NCBI GenBank assembly: GCA_973895155.1
Contig: OZ316898.1
Coordinates: forward strand, 17,608,001 to 17,672,000
Source of the DNA: Marsupella aquatica
Lineage: Eukaryota > Marchantiophyta
DNA: 64,000 bases
Direction of reading: 5' to 3'
Below are positions 11,546-27,802 of the stretch, piece by piece. The translations under genes were made by a program, and so were the position numbers. The notes under the pieces were generated by a model, which was not told where the DNA came from, made no database searches, and saw only the letters and a program-made list of their open reading frames with translations. Numbering within the stretch: position 1 is the stretch's first letter; each line of letters opens with the position of its first letter.

Positions 11546-11934
11546 TGAAATGCCCTAATAGGGCTTGTCGAACCCATGTCATAGACGAGACACTTGGCCA
11601 TACCCAGATAATATAGGGCATGTCAAAACAGTTCCATAAATAAGATATGGCCAAGGTCATAAAGTGTTTTATGTCCAGGAGGTAAGTCTACATGGGCTAC
11701 CCGAATACAAGCCCTGTAACAATCTTATGTCTAAAAAGGTTAAACCCATAACATTTTGCTTATGCAAGGACTTTGACATGCCCTAACAGCACCATAAATG
11801 AGACACAGCCATAGCCAGACTGTAGTATGGCCAGGAAATAAGGAGTTAAGGGCTACCTAAACATAAGGCCCATAAGAATCTTAAGTCTGAAAAGTTTCAG
11901 TCCTTAACACTTTGCCTACAGGAATAGTTTAGGC

Positions 11935-12300
11935 AATAGTTTGATTCGCTCTAATGTCTTCCTACTCAAGAGTTATGGATCCCGGAACTCCCGTAAAAAT
12001 TATGGAAATCAATCTTCAGCTACTGTAAGGAAAGCCTGCAGGTTTAACACTCCCTTCAATACTTAACCAGTAACTTTAGGCAAATATCCAGAAACCCAAA
12101 AATATGAAAACCTGCAAAAGAAAGCATGGGGGTTTGCCCTCAATGTGATGATGACTGTTGCATTTGAGGTGGCGGATGGCCTAGAATAAAAGAAAAATGA
12201 TAGTTACATGTTATGAGATTGATCTGAGACTGTAACGCATGCCTTGTGAGATGGGTCAATGTTACCTCCCCCCAATTTAAATGCCTTAATTGGTCCCATA
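11935..12300 (+). repeat. Direct copy of the approx. 380-bp repeat
   Basis: This copy shares gaaagcctg, cctcaatgtgatgatgactg, ttgcatttgaggtgg and tgggtcaatgttacctcccc with the segment at 13.8-14.2 kb in the same orientation. It matches the reverse complement of 11170-11545. It is clearly diverged from both. Confidence 0.65.
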
Positions 12301-12570
12301 CAGAGAGTCACAATATGGACCATAAATCAGTAACTTTCAATCACGACCCATTTTTGAAATGCCCTCTTGGTTCCCTGTCCAATCGCCAATGTGTACCTTT
12401 TCATTGTATTTGTATGGGTGGTTATGAGCCATTACCTGGCTTGCGTTTCTGAGACTCCAGCTCCCTGGAGGGTGATCCAATTTTTAGGTTATAAATAGAA
12501 TAAATCTACACTCAGGGCTAACTCTTGTTAATCCATGGCCACTCACGGGCCACAGGTGTTACACCCTTGC

Positions 12571-12836
12571 CTTGGGCTTGTTGCCCTCGGGAATTACATC
12601 CCATAACCCTCTTGTAGCCATGGGTTACGCTCCACAAAACCAACAGCTGCAGTTTCAAGGGCCTTTGTGTGTCCTTGGTGTTGTAGAGACGTCCAATGAT
12701 TACTTATTCAGACGGTCGGTCATGGCTAGGTTCTGGAATGCAGGACTGCTGGCCTTGGCAGTAGAAAATGAGTAGGGGTAACCAATCCCCAAGAGGGATA
12801 ATGGGATGTAACCTCTGGGAGCAGTGAGCCCGAGGG
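12571..12836. repeat. Small palindromic element, MITE-like
   Basis: The left arm (about 12571-12616) contains ttacatcccataaccctctt. The right arm (about 12790-12836) contains aagagggataatgggatgta, nearly its reverse complement, and both arms border ccctcggg/cccgaggg. The 170-bp centre has no gene. Total size and structure fit a miniature inverted-repeat element, but I see no clear target duplication. Confidence 0.55.
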
Positions 12837-13834
12837 GGTTACAGCCCATTATCCTCAAGCGGGGATGAGGTACCAAGCCTAAGCCCCCAAGTTCACTTTT
12901 ATGCAAAAAAAATTGTATCCTAGGTACTGTAGCTGTTTAAGTGTACTCATTTAAATTTGAGAATCCCCAAGCCAGACTGACACAGTTTAGGTGGACTTAC
13001 ATGCTGTGTAATGCTTCAAAACTTTACACAAACTAACAAACAGAAACCGGGACAGAAACTCACAACCGGCTTCACAAAGGCGGTGACATTGGGGTGACCT
13101 GGGAATGGAGGGGGTTCCCATTGAATTTGGGACCCCTTAAGCTATTATAGTCCATAATGCTCCAACAACAGGACCTTACTACAATTAAAGGCTTGAGAGA
13201 TTTTAGTTATTACTAATTGTAATAAAAGTAAAGGGGAATACTCTTAAACCCGCTCTTAAACCCCCACTAGCCAACTGAAGACAAAAACTTGGTTACACAT
13301 ATTTCACCATTTTTAGTACTTTTTCCCAAAATTGTGGAGCAAAGTCTCACAGCAGAGGAAAGGAATGTGAAAAAGTGAGAAGTTGTGAAAACTCCTCCTT
13401 TTATATGGCCAGTGGTGATTTAAGGAGGGAATTGTCTCCAAGAACGTACTGAAAAGTACAAAGGGAGAAATAGTCTCCAACAATGTACTGAGTATGTGCA
13501 AAGGGAAAATCACTAAGGGCCTTAAGGTACTGTACAATGTGAGAAATATACAAAGGAAAAATCATTAATATGGCGTCTCAAAGCTGAGAAATTAAGTATG
13601 GTAGCATAAAGGAATGATCTTAACTTTTTCATAAGGTTGTGTAAAACTTTTTTTTGTTTTATCTTTCACCAGCCTCTAGTGTGACTCATGATAATGGCGG
13701 GGATAATGGCATAAGACCAATCCTTATGGCAAAAAGTTATGGACTATGAATTTAGTAGTGGACCATAATTTTTTGTGTCCTTAACCCATGATAACTAAGG
13801 AGTTAAAGTCCATCAAACACATTGTCTTGAAACC

Positions 13835-14220
13835 TGGCGTTAGCAAGATAAGGCCCTCCCATAATTAAGTATTACAAGAACTCCCATAAAAGTTATGGGA
13901 GCCAATCTTTGGCTACCATGAGGAAAGCCTGTGGGTTCAACACTTAACCCGTAACTTTCTTGCAATTTTAGAAGCAAATCCGGAAATCCAGATTGACTCC
14001 GGAAATCCAGACTGATGGGAACTCTGAAAAGCCGTGACTGAAGGCTTGTGGGCTTTGCGCCTAATGTGATGATAGTTGCTGCATTTGAGGCCACACTTGA
14101 TCAAGAATGGAAGAAAAAAGGATATATGCTATGAGACAGGTGAGACCTGAACTCATTCCTTATGGGGTGGGTCAATGCTACCTCCCCCCAAATTTAAAAT
14201 TCCACAACTGGGTCTCATAA
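13835..14220 (+). repeat. Third copy of the approx. 380-bp repeat
   Basis: It runs from gataaggccctcccataatt to tgggtcaatgctacctcccc. It is in the same orientation as the 11935-12300 copy and inverted relative to 11170-11545. The DNA between the copies (12.3-13.8 kb) has no recognisable gene except the small palindrome. Confidence 0.7.
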
Positions 14221-14759
14221 CTAGAGTAATGGGAAGCAGCACAAATCCAAATAATGACCCAGCTCTGAGATGCAGTCCTTAATCCTAAGGGCATTAAAGC
14301 ACTGTAGAGTGCACCTAAATATATAAAGGGAAACATCACTATTTAAGTGCATTAGCCTGATTAAACATTCTATGAACGTAAATAGAGATGAAGACCAAAA
14401 ACATCTTGCAAGACAAAGATGCATCTTTGTCTCCATCCCTTATTTTTTCACCTTCACTTATATTTTGTCTTTATTGAGAGTCAATGTCATTGTTATTAAT
14501 CTTTGCTCCTTTCACTTTTCAGTGTTATTAATCTTTGCTTCCACCTTTTTTTTGGTACACTTTCACTTTTCAGTTTTGTCCTATTGAGAGTTGCTTTTTG
14601 CATTGCTCGCTTTATTAGTGCTGTTTGTTCGTAGAGTACCTGAACAGGTGAACACCTGCCACTGCGTGGATCCCGCTGGCTGCCAGGTAAGCTAAGGCAT
14701 GGTACAGCTTTACTGTGGGTCGGGCGTTCAACCCGACCAAGAAGGGACGACACTCAACA

Positions 14760-15000
14760 CCCATGAAAGGAAAGGCAAGGAAAAGAAAGGCGTGTGAAAG
14801 GAAAGGAAAGGCGTGTGAAAGGAAAGGAAAGGCGTGTGAAAGGAAAGGAAAGGCGTTTGAAAGGGAAGGGAAGGAAAGGCGTTTGAAAGAAAAGGAAAGG
14901 AAAGGAATTGAAAGGAAGGCGTGGGAAGGGAAAGGAAGGGAAGGGAAAGGAAAGGAAAGGAAAGGAAAGGAAAGGAAAGGAAAGGAAAGGAAAGGAAAAG
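14760..15000. repeat. Purine microsatellite (ggaaa)n
   Basis: About 240 bp consist almost entirely of ggaaa/ggaaag units, interspersed early on with four copies of ggcgtgtgaaa/ggcgtttgaaa. The asymmetric purine strand could form triplex or slipped structures. Long open frames on both strands here are artefacts of the repeat. It lies about 1.1 kb upstream of the FIP2-like gene. Confidence 0.95.
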
Positions 15001-15111
15001 GCGTTCCTCAGTTTCGATGTCTCTGAGCTCCGTGTCTGTGTGAGGGAGAGAACGACGATGAGAGACCGAGAGACCGAGAGAGAGGGAGAGGGAGAGAGAG
15101 CGAGAGAGAGA

Positions 15112-15640
15112 GCGGAGGCAGTGGTTGCTGCATGCTTGTCGTCGTGAGTTTGTCACCTGCGATCGGGATTTGATGTGCATTTCAATCCCTGCATTTCTGT
15201 GAAGAGAATGACGAGAGGAGGTGAAGGCAGTGGTTGCAATTCGGGGGTCTTGAGTTTGTGAGCTCGAATCCGGATTGGATTCTACAGTACTTGTAGTAGG
15301 TGGTGGCTCGATAGAAAGTTTGCTCTCGCTCTTCCCTGTGTGTGTCTGTGAGAGAGAGAGAGAACGACGATCACAGAGAGAGAGCGAGAGAGGAGTCGAG
15401 GGCGGAGGCAGTGGTTGCTGCGTGCCGTCGTCGGGAGTTTGTCACCTACGATCGGGATTGATGTGCATTTCAATCCCTGCATTTCTGTGAGAGATTGATG
15501 AGAGGAGGTGAAGGCAGTGGTTGCAATTCGGGCGTCTTGAGTTCGTGACCTCGGATCCGGATGTACAGTAGAACTTGTAGGTAGGTGGCGGATCGATAGA
15601 TAGATTGCTCTTGCTCTGCCGGTTTTTTTTGGGGGTGTGT
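15112..15640. repeat. Tandem duplication of approx. 270 bp upstream of FIP2
   Basis: Copy 1 begins at about 15112 and copy 2 at about 15404. Both start with gcggaggcagtggttgctgc and contain gatgtgcatttcaatccctg, catttctgtga, aggcagtggttgcaattcgg and a GA-rich tail. They differ by scattered substitutions and small indels. The block probably belongs to the promoter or 5' untranslated region of the downstream gene, and GA-rich tracts are common there in plants. Confidence 0.85.
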
Positions 15641-16095
15641 GTGCGCGCTAAAGAGAGAGCGAGCGCGAGAGAAGGAAACGAAGAATTCGGGGTAGAAAAT
15701 CTCTCTCGACAAAGGGAGCGCGGGCGGGTCGAGGAGCTTCTGCGTTGAGACAAGGAAGCAAGCGCTAGTTTGTGAATGAGCGAGTCGTAGGAGGGCGACA
15801 CGAGAAAGATGTTGTGCTATGGAGGCTGACGACGATGACCGGGTTCGATTGTTGAGTGGCGATTGCGGCCGTATCGATCGATGAGGAGGATGGAGTATCG
15901 AGCGCACCTTGCCAGCTGACGACGGAGAGCTGCTGCTCGCGGATTGCGTTGTGTTTGTACTCCGCATTGCTTGCCCGATCGAGGTGGCGGAGCCAGTAGT
16001 TGTGTTATCCTCAAATCGTCGCTAGGTGGATCTGTGGACCACGCTTCCGACCTTATTAACGTCTCTCTCTGTCTGTCCCCTCGCGAGCGCGCCTG

Positions 16096-19899
<3,804 letters not shown>

Positions 19900-21460
19900 T
19901 GCCAAGTCTGCACGTAGACTACACTTAGCTATGGGATCCTGGGAGCTTCATTGCCGCTACTCCTACCAATATATATTCTATTGTTAGGCCGACAATATAA
20001 ACATGATTGCTCCTCTCAGCCGTAGAAGGCAGCTAATAGTAGTACTGGAGTACAACAAACGCAGAAGTCGATTATAAGTAGTCTAGCATGACCCGATCAC
20101 TAAACAAAGGTGGCTGTAACGGTAGATGGAGATTCTGGTGATTGATACCTTCAAGCTGGCATGCTCCTGCCAGGAGTATTTTCCAGTCACTTTCGGTAGC
20201 TTTAAAGTCTTTCCTCTCAATAGCTCGAAATATTGCTTTGATTACCAGCAAATCCTCTGGAAATAGTTTGTTCACATAAAGTCCTCACCCGCCTATCAAG
20301 TGTTCAAAAGAAACTGATTATTCAGTCATCTGACAGGGTTTGAACGGAGTCCACGCGATCCTCGAGATGCTGTATGAGTAACATGTTTGTGTGGGACGCG
20401 AATGATGATGAAGAGCAAGTGCATGGTCGATCTTGAGGACCGCAGAAGCCGAGCTGAAGCCTAGCTCCAAGAGAGATGACTACAACATTCCTGCTGCTAT
20501 CATGAAATATCATCAACTGATCTATATTCAGGCAAATCAGTACTTAACATCGATGTTCCTTACGTATTGAAGCTCTATCATCAAAAGCTGATTAAGACAC
20601 AACAGCTCGTCTCAGCTTTGAGGATACTCTCCAGTGAGGTAGATGTAATGCAGGTTTCCACGAGGGACATTGGTTTCTTTGTTTGGCTGCTGTTTCCTAG
20701 TGATTCAGTGTCATTGTATCCTGTGCCAAAGATGCAAATTGCAAATAAATAATCATCAGGATTGTGCTCAGATTGTGATCAGAAATGTGCTTGATGTCCA
20801 GAAGGATACATGTACCCCAAAATCGCTTCCCCTGAGATGGCATTTTAGACCTGCTGAAAAGACAACTTCGTAAAGGCTACTAATGGAATACTGACTCCAT
20901 TCGCAGCAGTTTTAGATCACCATCCTGCAAATTCGACAAAAGTTCAATACCTGCGAGCTGACTTGCGTCAGAAATCCTCAGTTCAGTTTAGTTGTGTTAT
21001 CTGATAAGAAGTTTGTACGACTCTAGAAGGCCAGCTATCTTCTAAACTTCCCATTCAGTAAAGGGCAAATAAGCTCTTGTTCACAAACCAAACAAGTGAC
21101 CACCCCTCAGCCTGTCCACAAAGACGTGTTGGACTTATCCGACTGGCCTATCATTAACAGTAGAGTGGAGAGATTTTCTACAATGTGCTTAAGTGCTTCC
21201 TCGTGCCATCATCCTCGTAGCAGGAACACCCGCCCATGCGTCTCTTAATGATTGAGGCAGGAGAAAGAGGCATCAAGGAGTGGAACAGTGGAACAAATGG
21301 AGTTTTTAAATGAATAGAGGAACTGAAACTTTATAACAATTTACAACATTCTTATCTTGCAGATATAACTTCAAGGAACGATTCAGTCAACTTGATGGTA
21401 TCCTGTAATCACAGAAGCCAGCAATAAATAGACGATTGGGCAGTACAAACAATTAGACTG
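19900..21460. other. Intergenic region between convergent FIP2 and IBA57
   Basis: FIP2 ends at 19899 and IBA57, on the other strand, ends at 21461. The space should hold both 3' untranslated regions. A short minus-strand open stretch at 20072-20275 has no recognisable motif. I see no RNA gene or mobile element. Confidence 0.5.
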
Positions 21461-24400
21461 TTAAGCATTTGCTGCAGTTTCTTGCTGATCCTCCCTTCCC
21501 CATGCACCTGGCCACCAGTGCGGGCGTGTCACTTTTAAGTACACGTTCTTTTCAGGGATGTCCAGCTTCAGTTGGGATGGTTCTTTTTTTAATCGCAACA
21601 GAGCCAAGCCCCGAGGTCCAAGAACTGTAGTCACAGTGCCCACTTTTTTCCTGGTAGAAATGTCCACGACTGCTACTCCTGGAATTACTTCTTGTTGTGC
21701 CTCTGCAAACAGATGGATATCAGACTGGTAAGCTCAGGGGGTCATTCTCCATTCGCCCACAACTCAAAATACTGAAGATTGCAGAGTCTGTCAATGTTAT
21801 TCAGATGTGCGTCACATAATGAACATTTTGCGGGGCTCCAAACATTGCACTAATACGATGTACCCGTATCCACGTAAACCGAGCTGAACAACAAGATTTC
21901 GAAGCAGCCGTATAACCTCACCTTTACCATCCTCATGCACAAAGTCAACCGGCATGACTCGCTTTCTGATGACACCTCGATGGTGAGTTCGAGCCACCAG
22001 TTCTTGACCCACGTAACACCCTTTATCGAAGCTGATGGCATTCAGTCCTGCCAAATTGAACTCCAAAGGTATTGCCTCACCTGTATGATACACACTCCTA
22101 TTAGATATCCAGACAAACATGGAATTGTAAGAATCCCTTGTCCAGAACCTTGTGCAAAACTGTTCCAATTACCTTTAGGGATCTCAGTAGACCCTTCCGC
22201 AACCCCTTGCTCCAACCTCCAGAGCAAATAATATTCCTCACCTACTTCCTGATCTGCTTCTACCAAAGGGGCTGCAGTCACCAAAGTCCAATGCTGTAAG
22301 AAAATAGCAGTTAAGCCTTCAAGACTGAAAGTCTTAAGCAGAAATTCACCCCCTCCTGTGAACGACTCTTTTAGATCATGCCACATAAATACGGTTGCAT
22401 CTCACAGGCTGTGCCATGAAGATAATTTCTATAAGCATCTTTCTATGACGAGAGAACTGTCATTGGGAAAACAAATGCCGCACGATCCTTCAACTTGCAA
22501 GTCCACCAAAATCACGTTTCTCTGATATAGATCACAGAAAGCTTTCCGTAAGATGTAGTGCTTACGGAGTGTGTTGCTAGGGAAAACACCCCTCAGGCCG
22601 AGTTCCGTTAACCGTGGGTCCTTGTACCAACACCAGCCATCACTTGTGCTTTCAGCAGCAGTCTGAGCTGCCGGGTCCTTACTGCCGGCCCAACCTATCG
22701 GTCCTGCCTCATCTTCACCCTTCGTGGTCGGTTCGTCAGCAGTCACACCACCAAACCGCTGCCAAACTCGGAAGTCACTTGAAATATTCTCGATACTAAC
22801 CTTAGCTCGCAGCCTGTGTCTGCTCCAAACACACAACATGTGTATTGAGTATTGCGACACTTACTGCTTGTACCTGCAAGCATGCGCTATCTGTCTCTTG
22901 CGTCATTCCTCCCTGTACGAGGCTCTCAGAGGAGTGCCTCCTGACAATTAATTAAATCAAGGCATAAACGATGATGCGAATACAGGATAGGTATGTACAA
23001 AAACAGACTGCAGTACAAAGTAGGCAATCTCTTGTTTAAGCACCCACAAGAATTATATCACCTCACTATTGCAATTGCTCTCAAGCAGATCCTTGACCTA
23101 TGACTCCTTCAGAGGACTTTCTGTAAATCATCTTCCCTGTCACTTCCAGATTTCGATTTTTCGCGAAATCGTAGCTGCCTGGACAGTTAAGTTCTTTGCA
23201 TTACATTTCGATAATGAAGTACACCCTTCCAACTCTCGCTTGACTTAGTCAAATTTCAGTTCAGGACGTACGATATTTTTCTTACATTTATGTTCCTTGG
23301 GCATCGGTGAACGTGCAAACATGTACTGGTTCTTCACGACATCTCCAATAGGTTGGTCCAGTAGCTCAAGGCCCTGAATGCACATTTTAACCTGATATGA
23401 TCCTGTTGGCTCCAACACCAGGGATACGTTTAAAGCACGCGTTCAATTTTAGTGCGACAAAAAATTCGATAGAAGAGTAGGAGTTCACCTGTTAAGGTGA
23501 GACACAAGCTCGTCAGCTACACTTGAATCCACATCAGCTAGCAAATATGTCGACCCATCATCACCTGGGCCTGCTCCTGTTCGGTTAAGACGTTCAGTTG
23601 GAAGTCTTGGACGATAAAGAAACAGATCGTACAAAAATCTTCCTTGTGGATTGAGCATTGCTGTGTACAACGGGGGCGTTATTGTAGCTCCAAGAACTGG
23701 ACTTGGTGTTGGCACCTTGCTCTCGTTAGCTTTCCTTTCCAGCCGTGCGACATCGTTAGTCACCAAGCCCTGCAGAAACTTGAACACATCGGGCCCATCC
23801 AATCGAATAACCCCCCGACTCTTCACCTGAAAAATAATTAAACATGCATTTTATTCCAAAAGGCAAAAACCGTGGAGATGCTGAGCACCCCATTCATCTA
23901 TAGGAACAATGAGATCTGATTCTTGACACCACCAGATCTTTGATCAGCTTTAAGACTATTGACAAACAACAAAACCCTCACAACCGTCACTATACTTTCA
24001 TGATCACAAGCAAATCAGCAGAAGGTTTGAGACGTAGCAATTCTTCTAACTGCCTGTCCCATCCCCTTCCTCAAAATGAAACCACTGCAATCCCTAACTG
24101 AAGAGCGTGAGTGAGAGAGAGAGCGAGAGTCGAACAGGCAGAAGATCAAATCTACGACACAATTCCCTCCAGAGAAATCAAAAGACTCGAGTGACTGTGG
24201 AGGCTAGCTGGAAGAATGATTGATTCCCCATACAGACAGACAATCTCTCTCTTCACCTGTGTATTGTACGGCCCTTGGGTAGCCAAAGGCGTCGGCCCGG
24301 ATGAAGAGGCCCCTCCGCTGTGGACTGGGATCACTCTACTTGTTGCAATTCCCTTCTCGTTCCTCCTCCTCCCTTCTGCATGCCGTGCTGACGCTTCCAG

Positions 24401-24508
24401 AAGCGAATCCACCTGAGTTGGTCCCAGTGCAGATAGAATCCTCGCACTCTGGCTAGTTCTGCAGCACAAACTCTGCCGCACACGATTGGCTACAGTATGA
24501 CCTCCCAT
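21461..24508 (-). CDS. IBA57: IBA57-like Fe-S cluster assembly protein (COG0354/YgfZ family), 445 aa
   Basis: Six exons: 24508-24257, 23826-23489, 22813-22566, 22271-22173, 22080-21922, 21702-21461. Phases agree and the ORF totals 446 codons with stop. Exon 1 encodes an Arg/Ser-rich, acid-poor start ([19 protein letters not shown]) fitting a mitochondrial presequence. Exon 2 starts the folate-binding fold ([35 protein letters not shown]). Exon 3 contains [14 protein letters not shown]. Exon 4 has [14 protein letters not shown] and exon 5 the family signature KGCYVGQE at residues 332-339, followed by [17 protein letters not shown]57 acts with ISCA proteins in maturing mitochondrial [4Fe-4S] proteins. 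Plants also have a plastid paralogue; this one matches the mitochondrial type best, but targeting is inferred from the N-terminus only. Start is the ATG giving the presequence. Confidence 0.93.
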
Positions 24509-26029
24509 ACTGTTCGTTCTTCCTCACGACAAAGCTCAGTCGGCTCCCATCCACAGCTAACACCGATGGTTGAAATCTAGCGCAAAGACGATGAAACCGT
24601 TCATGCACCACACGTTGTGTACGTCGGAGCAGCCAACACTCTACGGACACAAGCACACCGCCATCATTGACAAAAAAATCAAATTAGACCATAGATGGAA
24701 ACTGAAGAACAGAATAGGCACGAAATTGTCTTGTTTAAAATTCTCATCGCCCTAAATGAATTGTATCAACTCCTCGTGGACCAAAAGTGTCCAGCAATTA
24801 TGTAAATTACGATAAGAGTCATCAATGGGAGGGACAGGAGCATCCGCACACCTATCCGCATATCTTTGGCAGGCCAATATATGATTCTGGATTATTGATG
24901 GCAATAGTCAATCATGCGTACATGCTGATATTAGTGCGGTTCCTGAACAAATCCTACTAGCTTCGAGTGTCGAGTCTTTCCCATTCCTCTACTGCAGGGT
25001 AAAATGTGGCTCTCTCGATCTTTTGTTTGGAAACTAGGGCAGCTCCAACAATCTAAGCATCTACAGTACGGACGGCTCTGCTATACGACCGGGGTAAGAG
25101 GAATTCAGTCCCTCGTTGACTGAAGACCATTGCAAAACTCTCTTTCTAAGGAACATCATTTTTGCAATCGGGAAGGTACTGTATGTCTTTTGCTTCGGCG
25201 GCTCATTCTTTCAGTAGCGGAGATAAAATTCAGCGAACAAAATTTCTCAGCGTCGTCATCAGACATGCCTTGATACTGAATCACTAATGTATCGGCATCT
25301 GAAAGTGTTTGCTCTCATATGATCCAATAAGCTCTAATGGACTAAGACACTGCACTGCTGATGGCCTTTTTCAACTGAGAATCATGCAACATTGCTGCTT
25401 CGAATGCCAATCTAAAAATTCACACATTCAAGGAATTGAACGCCAGAGTTCCCGCAAATGATGGACAGTCGAACAGCATGCACTCACCACAACTTCAAAT
25501 GACGCCGTCCAGGGACGAATTTATTGCATGCCGACACAATCGACAGAGAGCTCTGCAATGGACGACGAATCCGCTCTCCCAAGGATCCAAAAAATCAGCT
25601 CCAGAGTCCACAGCAACGAAGACTCCCAGAGAAGAATTCGGAGAAAGCGCAAATCCGGACACGGTGAAGATTCAAAGAATTGATCAACGAAACGAAAGGA
25701 TCAATCAAAACCGAATAACTCAGAAGAACTGGGGAGTCGGGGAGCGACGGTCCGTTACAAGCAGATTCATTCAGATTACTCAACCTGAACAATTATTCAA
25801 ACTTTCAGCCACATATGACCGAACTTGACGAACAGATTTTTCAGCTTTTGCAGATTTTGCGCACAGAGAATGTATGATTTCTCATCATCGACACAGAGTA
25901 AACAAAAGAGGACGAAGAAGAACGAGAGAGAGAAAACACGAGACCGGAAAATCTCGGCATGAAATCTCGGCATGAAACTAGGCATGAAGTTGTTCGTAAA
26001 ATCTGGGCATGAAATTCGGCAGCACAGGA
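24509..26029. other. IBA57 upstream region, no gene seen
   Basis: This 1.5-kb stretch should contain the IBA57 promoter. An open frame at 25436-25828 begins with TTG and has low-complexity polar composition with no motif, so I do not call it. No repeats of note are present until about 26030. Confidence 0.5.
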
Positions 26030-26355
26030 GGGTTCTGTGGGGGACCTCTACATTTGGAGGTGGCGCCATTGGAAAGCGAGAGGACGAGAGAGAATTATTT
26101 TCGAGGAGACCTCTAATTTGGGGGCACCTTCAGAATGTGGAAGGTAGGTTAGACTTAGTGAGTGCTCCATGGTTGTGGAGGGACTGCCGCACAGGGGGGT
26201 TTTGCAGGGGACAGGGGGACCTTTACATTTGGAGGTGGCGCCATTGGAAAGCAAGAGGAAGAGAGAGAATTATTTACGAGACCTCTAATTTGGGGGCCAT
26301 GAGCATTCTGAAGGTAGGATAGACTTAGTGAGTGCTCCATGGTTGTGGAGGGACC
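26030..26355. repeat. Tandem duplication of approx. 185 bp beside the Harbinger pair
   Basis: Two copies begin at about 26030 and 26200. Both contain ggaggtggcgccattggaaa, gagagagaattattt, gacctctaatttgggggc and gacttagtgagtgctccatg followed by gttgtggaggga. The copies differ by small indels. The duplication ends about 55 bp before the left end of the first Harbinger element and is host sequence or an older transposon fragment. Confidence 0.85.
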
Positions 26356-26844
26356 AACAGCACATCACGTCCTGGTAATAGGGGGTCTCAAATATCCCCC
26401 CTGGACCTGCCTAAGAGCATCCGCACCCGTGCCCTGGGTCCGGACCGGTGCCTGCAAAACGTCAGAATTGGAGAGTGAAGGGGAATATCGGGCTTGCACC
26501 CATGCCCGGGATCCCCAAATGCTTTCCCGGCTCCAGGCTCATTCGAAATCCAGACCTGCAATTCAGCCAGATATTCCGAGCGGCAAAATGTTTCTCCCTG
26601 GCCAGAGAAATCCAATCTACGCTCCACAAAGCACCACATGTCCTCATCTGGGCAAGTTCAAACACATTCTCTTTGTGGTCCCGCCCTGCAGTGTTTGCAT
26701 CGACATGCATCGAGGAATGCAGATTTCTCACTGTACAGTGCTCTCACGTTCTGCTCGTGGTCCCCTCTGGTCCTCGCATGCAATCTCTGTACGCGCGAAG
26801 TCTGCAAAAGTTGACAGTGTGTGCAATCTCCATTCATTTCAAGC

Positions 26845-27802
26845 ATGGCAGCGCAGCGAGGGAAGAATTTTAGTGCCCCAGAGTTGAAACAATTGTGCTA
26901 TAGTTTTTTGGACATTTCACAAGATCCATGTGTTGGGTCGGGGCAAAAGAAGGATAGCTTTTGGGAGCGCATTGCAGAGCACTACGAGAGAAGCAAGCCG
27001 GGAGGAACCGAGCTGAGGACAGCCAAGTCTCTTGAAAGTAAGTGGGGTGAGATTCGAAAGGACGTGTCTAGATTTATTGGCTGCCACAATACGGTAGACG
27101 CCCTCGACATTTTTGGCACCAATGCTGACGACACAATAGAGAAGGCTAGAGAGCTCTACAAACAGCGCCATCCCAAGGGCAAAGAGTTCTCATTCTCAGT
27201 TTGCTGGCACATCTTGAAAGATTGTCCAAGGTGGGCAATGCCTCAAGATCCGATGGCCAAGGGGAAGTCGAATCCCAAACAGCCAATTGCCCGGAAGCAA
27301 AAGCAATTTCACGATGAGCAAGTAGACAAGGAGAATTCCCCTCAGTTCTCTGATGGCAACATTGATTCTGACATCGACAAGGAGCCGAATGACAATGGCA
27401 GTGCAGTGGGAACATCGATGAAGAGACCCCTTGGAAGCAAGATGGCGAAAGACAATGCCAAGAGATTGAAGGCCCAAGAAGATTGCATTTAGAGTCTCTG
27501 CCCAAGCTCAAAAAATCATTGCAGAAACTGGTCGTCAGCGTTTGAGAGTCCTTGAGACATCCACATTCATGAATATGCTTAGCATGCCCACAGATCATCT
27601 TGACTGTGCCACCCAAGATTTTTTGCGAGTCTTTAGGGAGCACGAGATGGCTAAATTGAAAGAGAGGATGACGAGAGAGAGCAACCCACTGCCCCCACAG
27701 CAGCAAGGACCTCCCTCCCAGTTCCCGTGGCACCTTGTGATGACAGGGACGATGAGCAGGCAGAGCTGCCCACTTTTGCAAGAGGTCATGAATTTGACAT
27801 AG
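26845..27802 (+). pseudogene. Harbinger 1 Myb/SANT-like protein gene, one frameshift
   Basis: From the ATG at 26845 the frame runs 215 codons to a TAG at 27490-27492. It begins MAAQRGKNFSAPELKQLCYS and contains FWERIAEHYERSKPGG, SLESKWGEIRKDVSRFIGC and FSVCWHILKDCPRWAM, the trihelix/SANT-like DNA-binding domain of Harbinger accessory proteins (residues about 8-145). A basic, acidic and serine-rich linker follows. The homologous sequence then continues in another frame (AQKIIAETGRQRL, LETSTFMNMLSM) to 27802, so a single-base shift near 27485-27491 has cut off the C-terminus. In active Harbingers this protein brings the transposase to the ends and into the nucleus. The DNA-binding part is intact. 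Confidence 0.85.

Noticed and set aside
14715-15180. Long open frames on both strands over the GGAAA repeat
   Set aside because: They are stop-free only because the repeat lacks stop codons; the products are monotonous and show no domain.
25436-25828. A 130-codon open frame upstream of IBA57
   Set aside because: It starts at TTG, has low-complexity polar composition and no motif, and lies in probable promoter DNA.
26388-26887. Several overlapping open frames at the left end of Harbinger 1
   Set aside because: They run across the terminal repeat and the Myb/SANT start in wrong frames; no motif.
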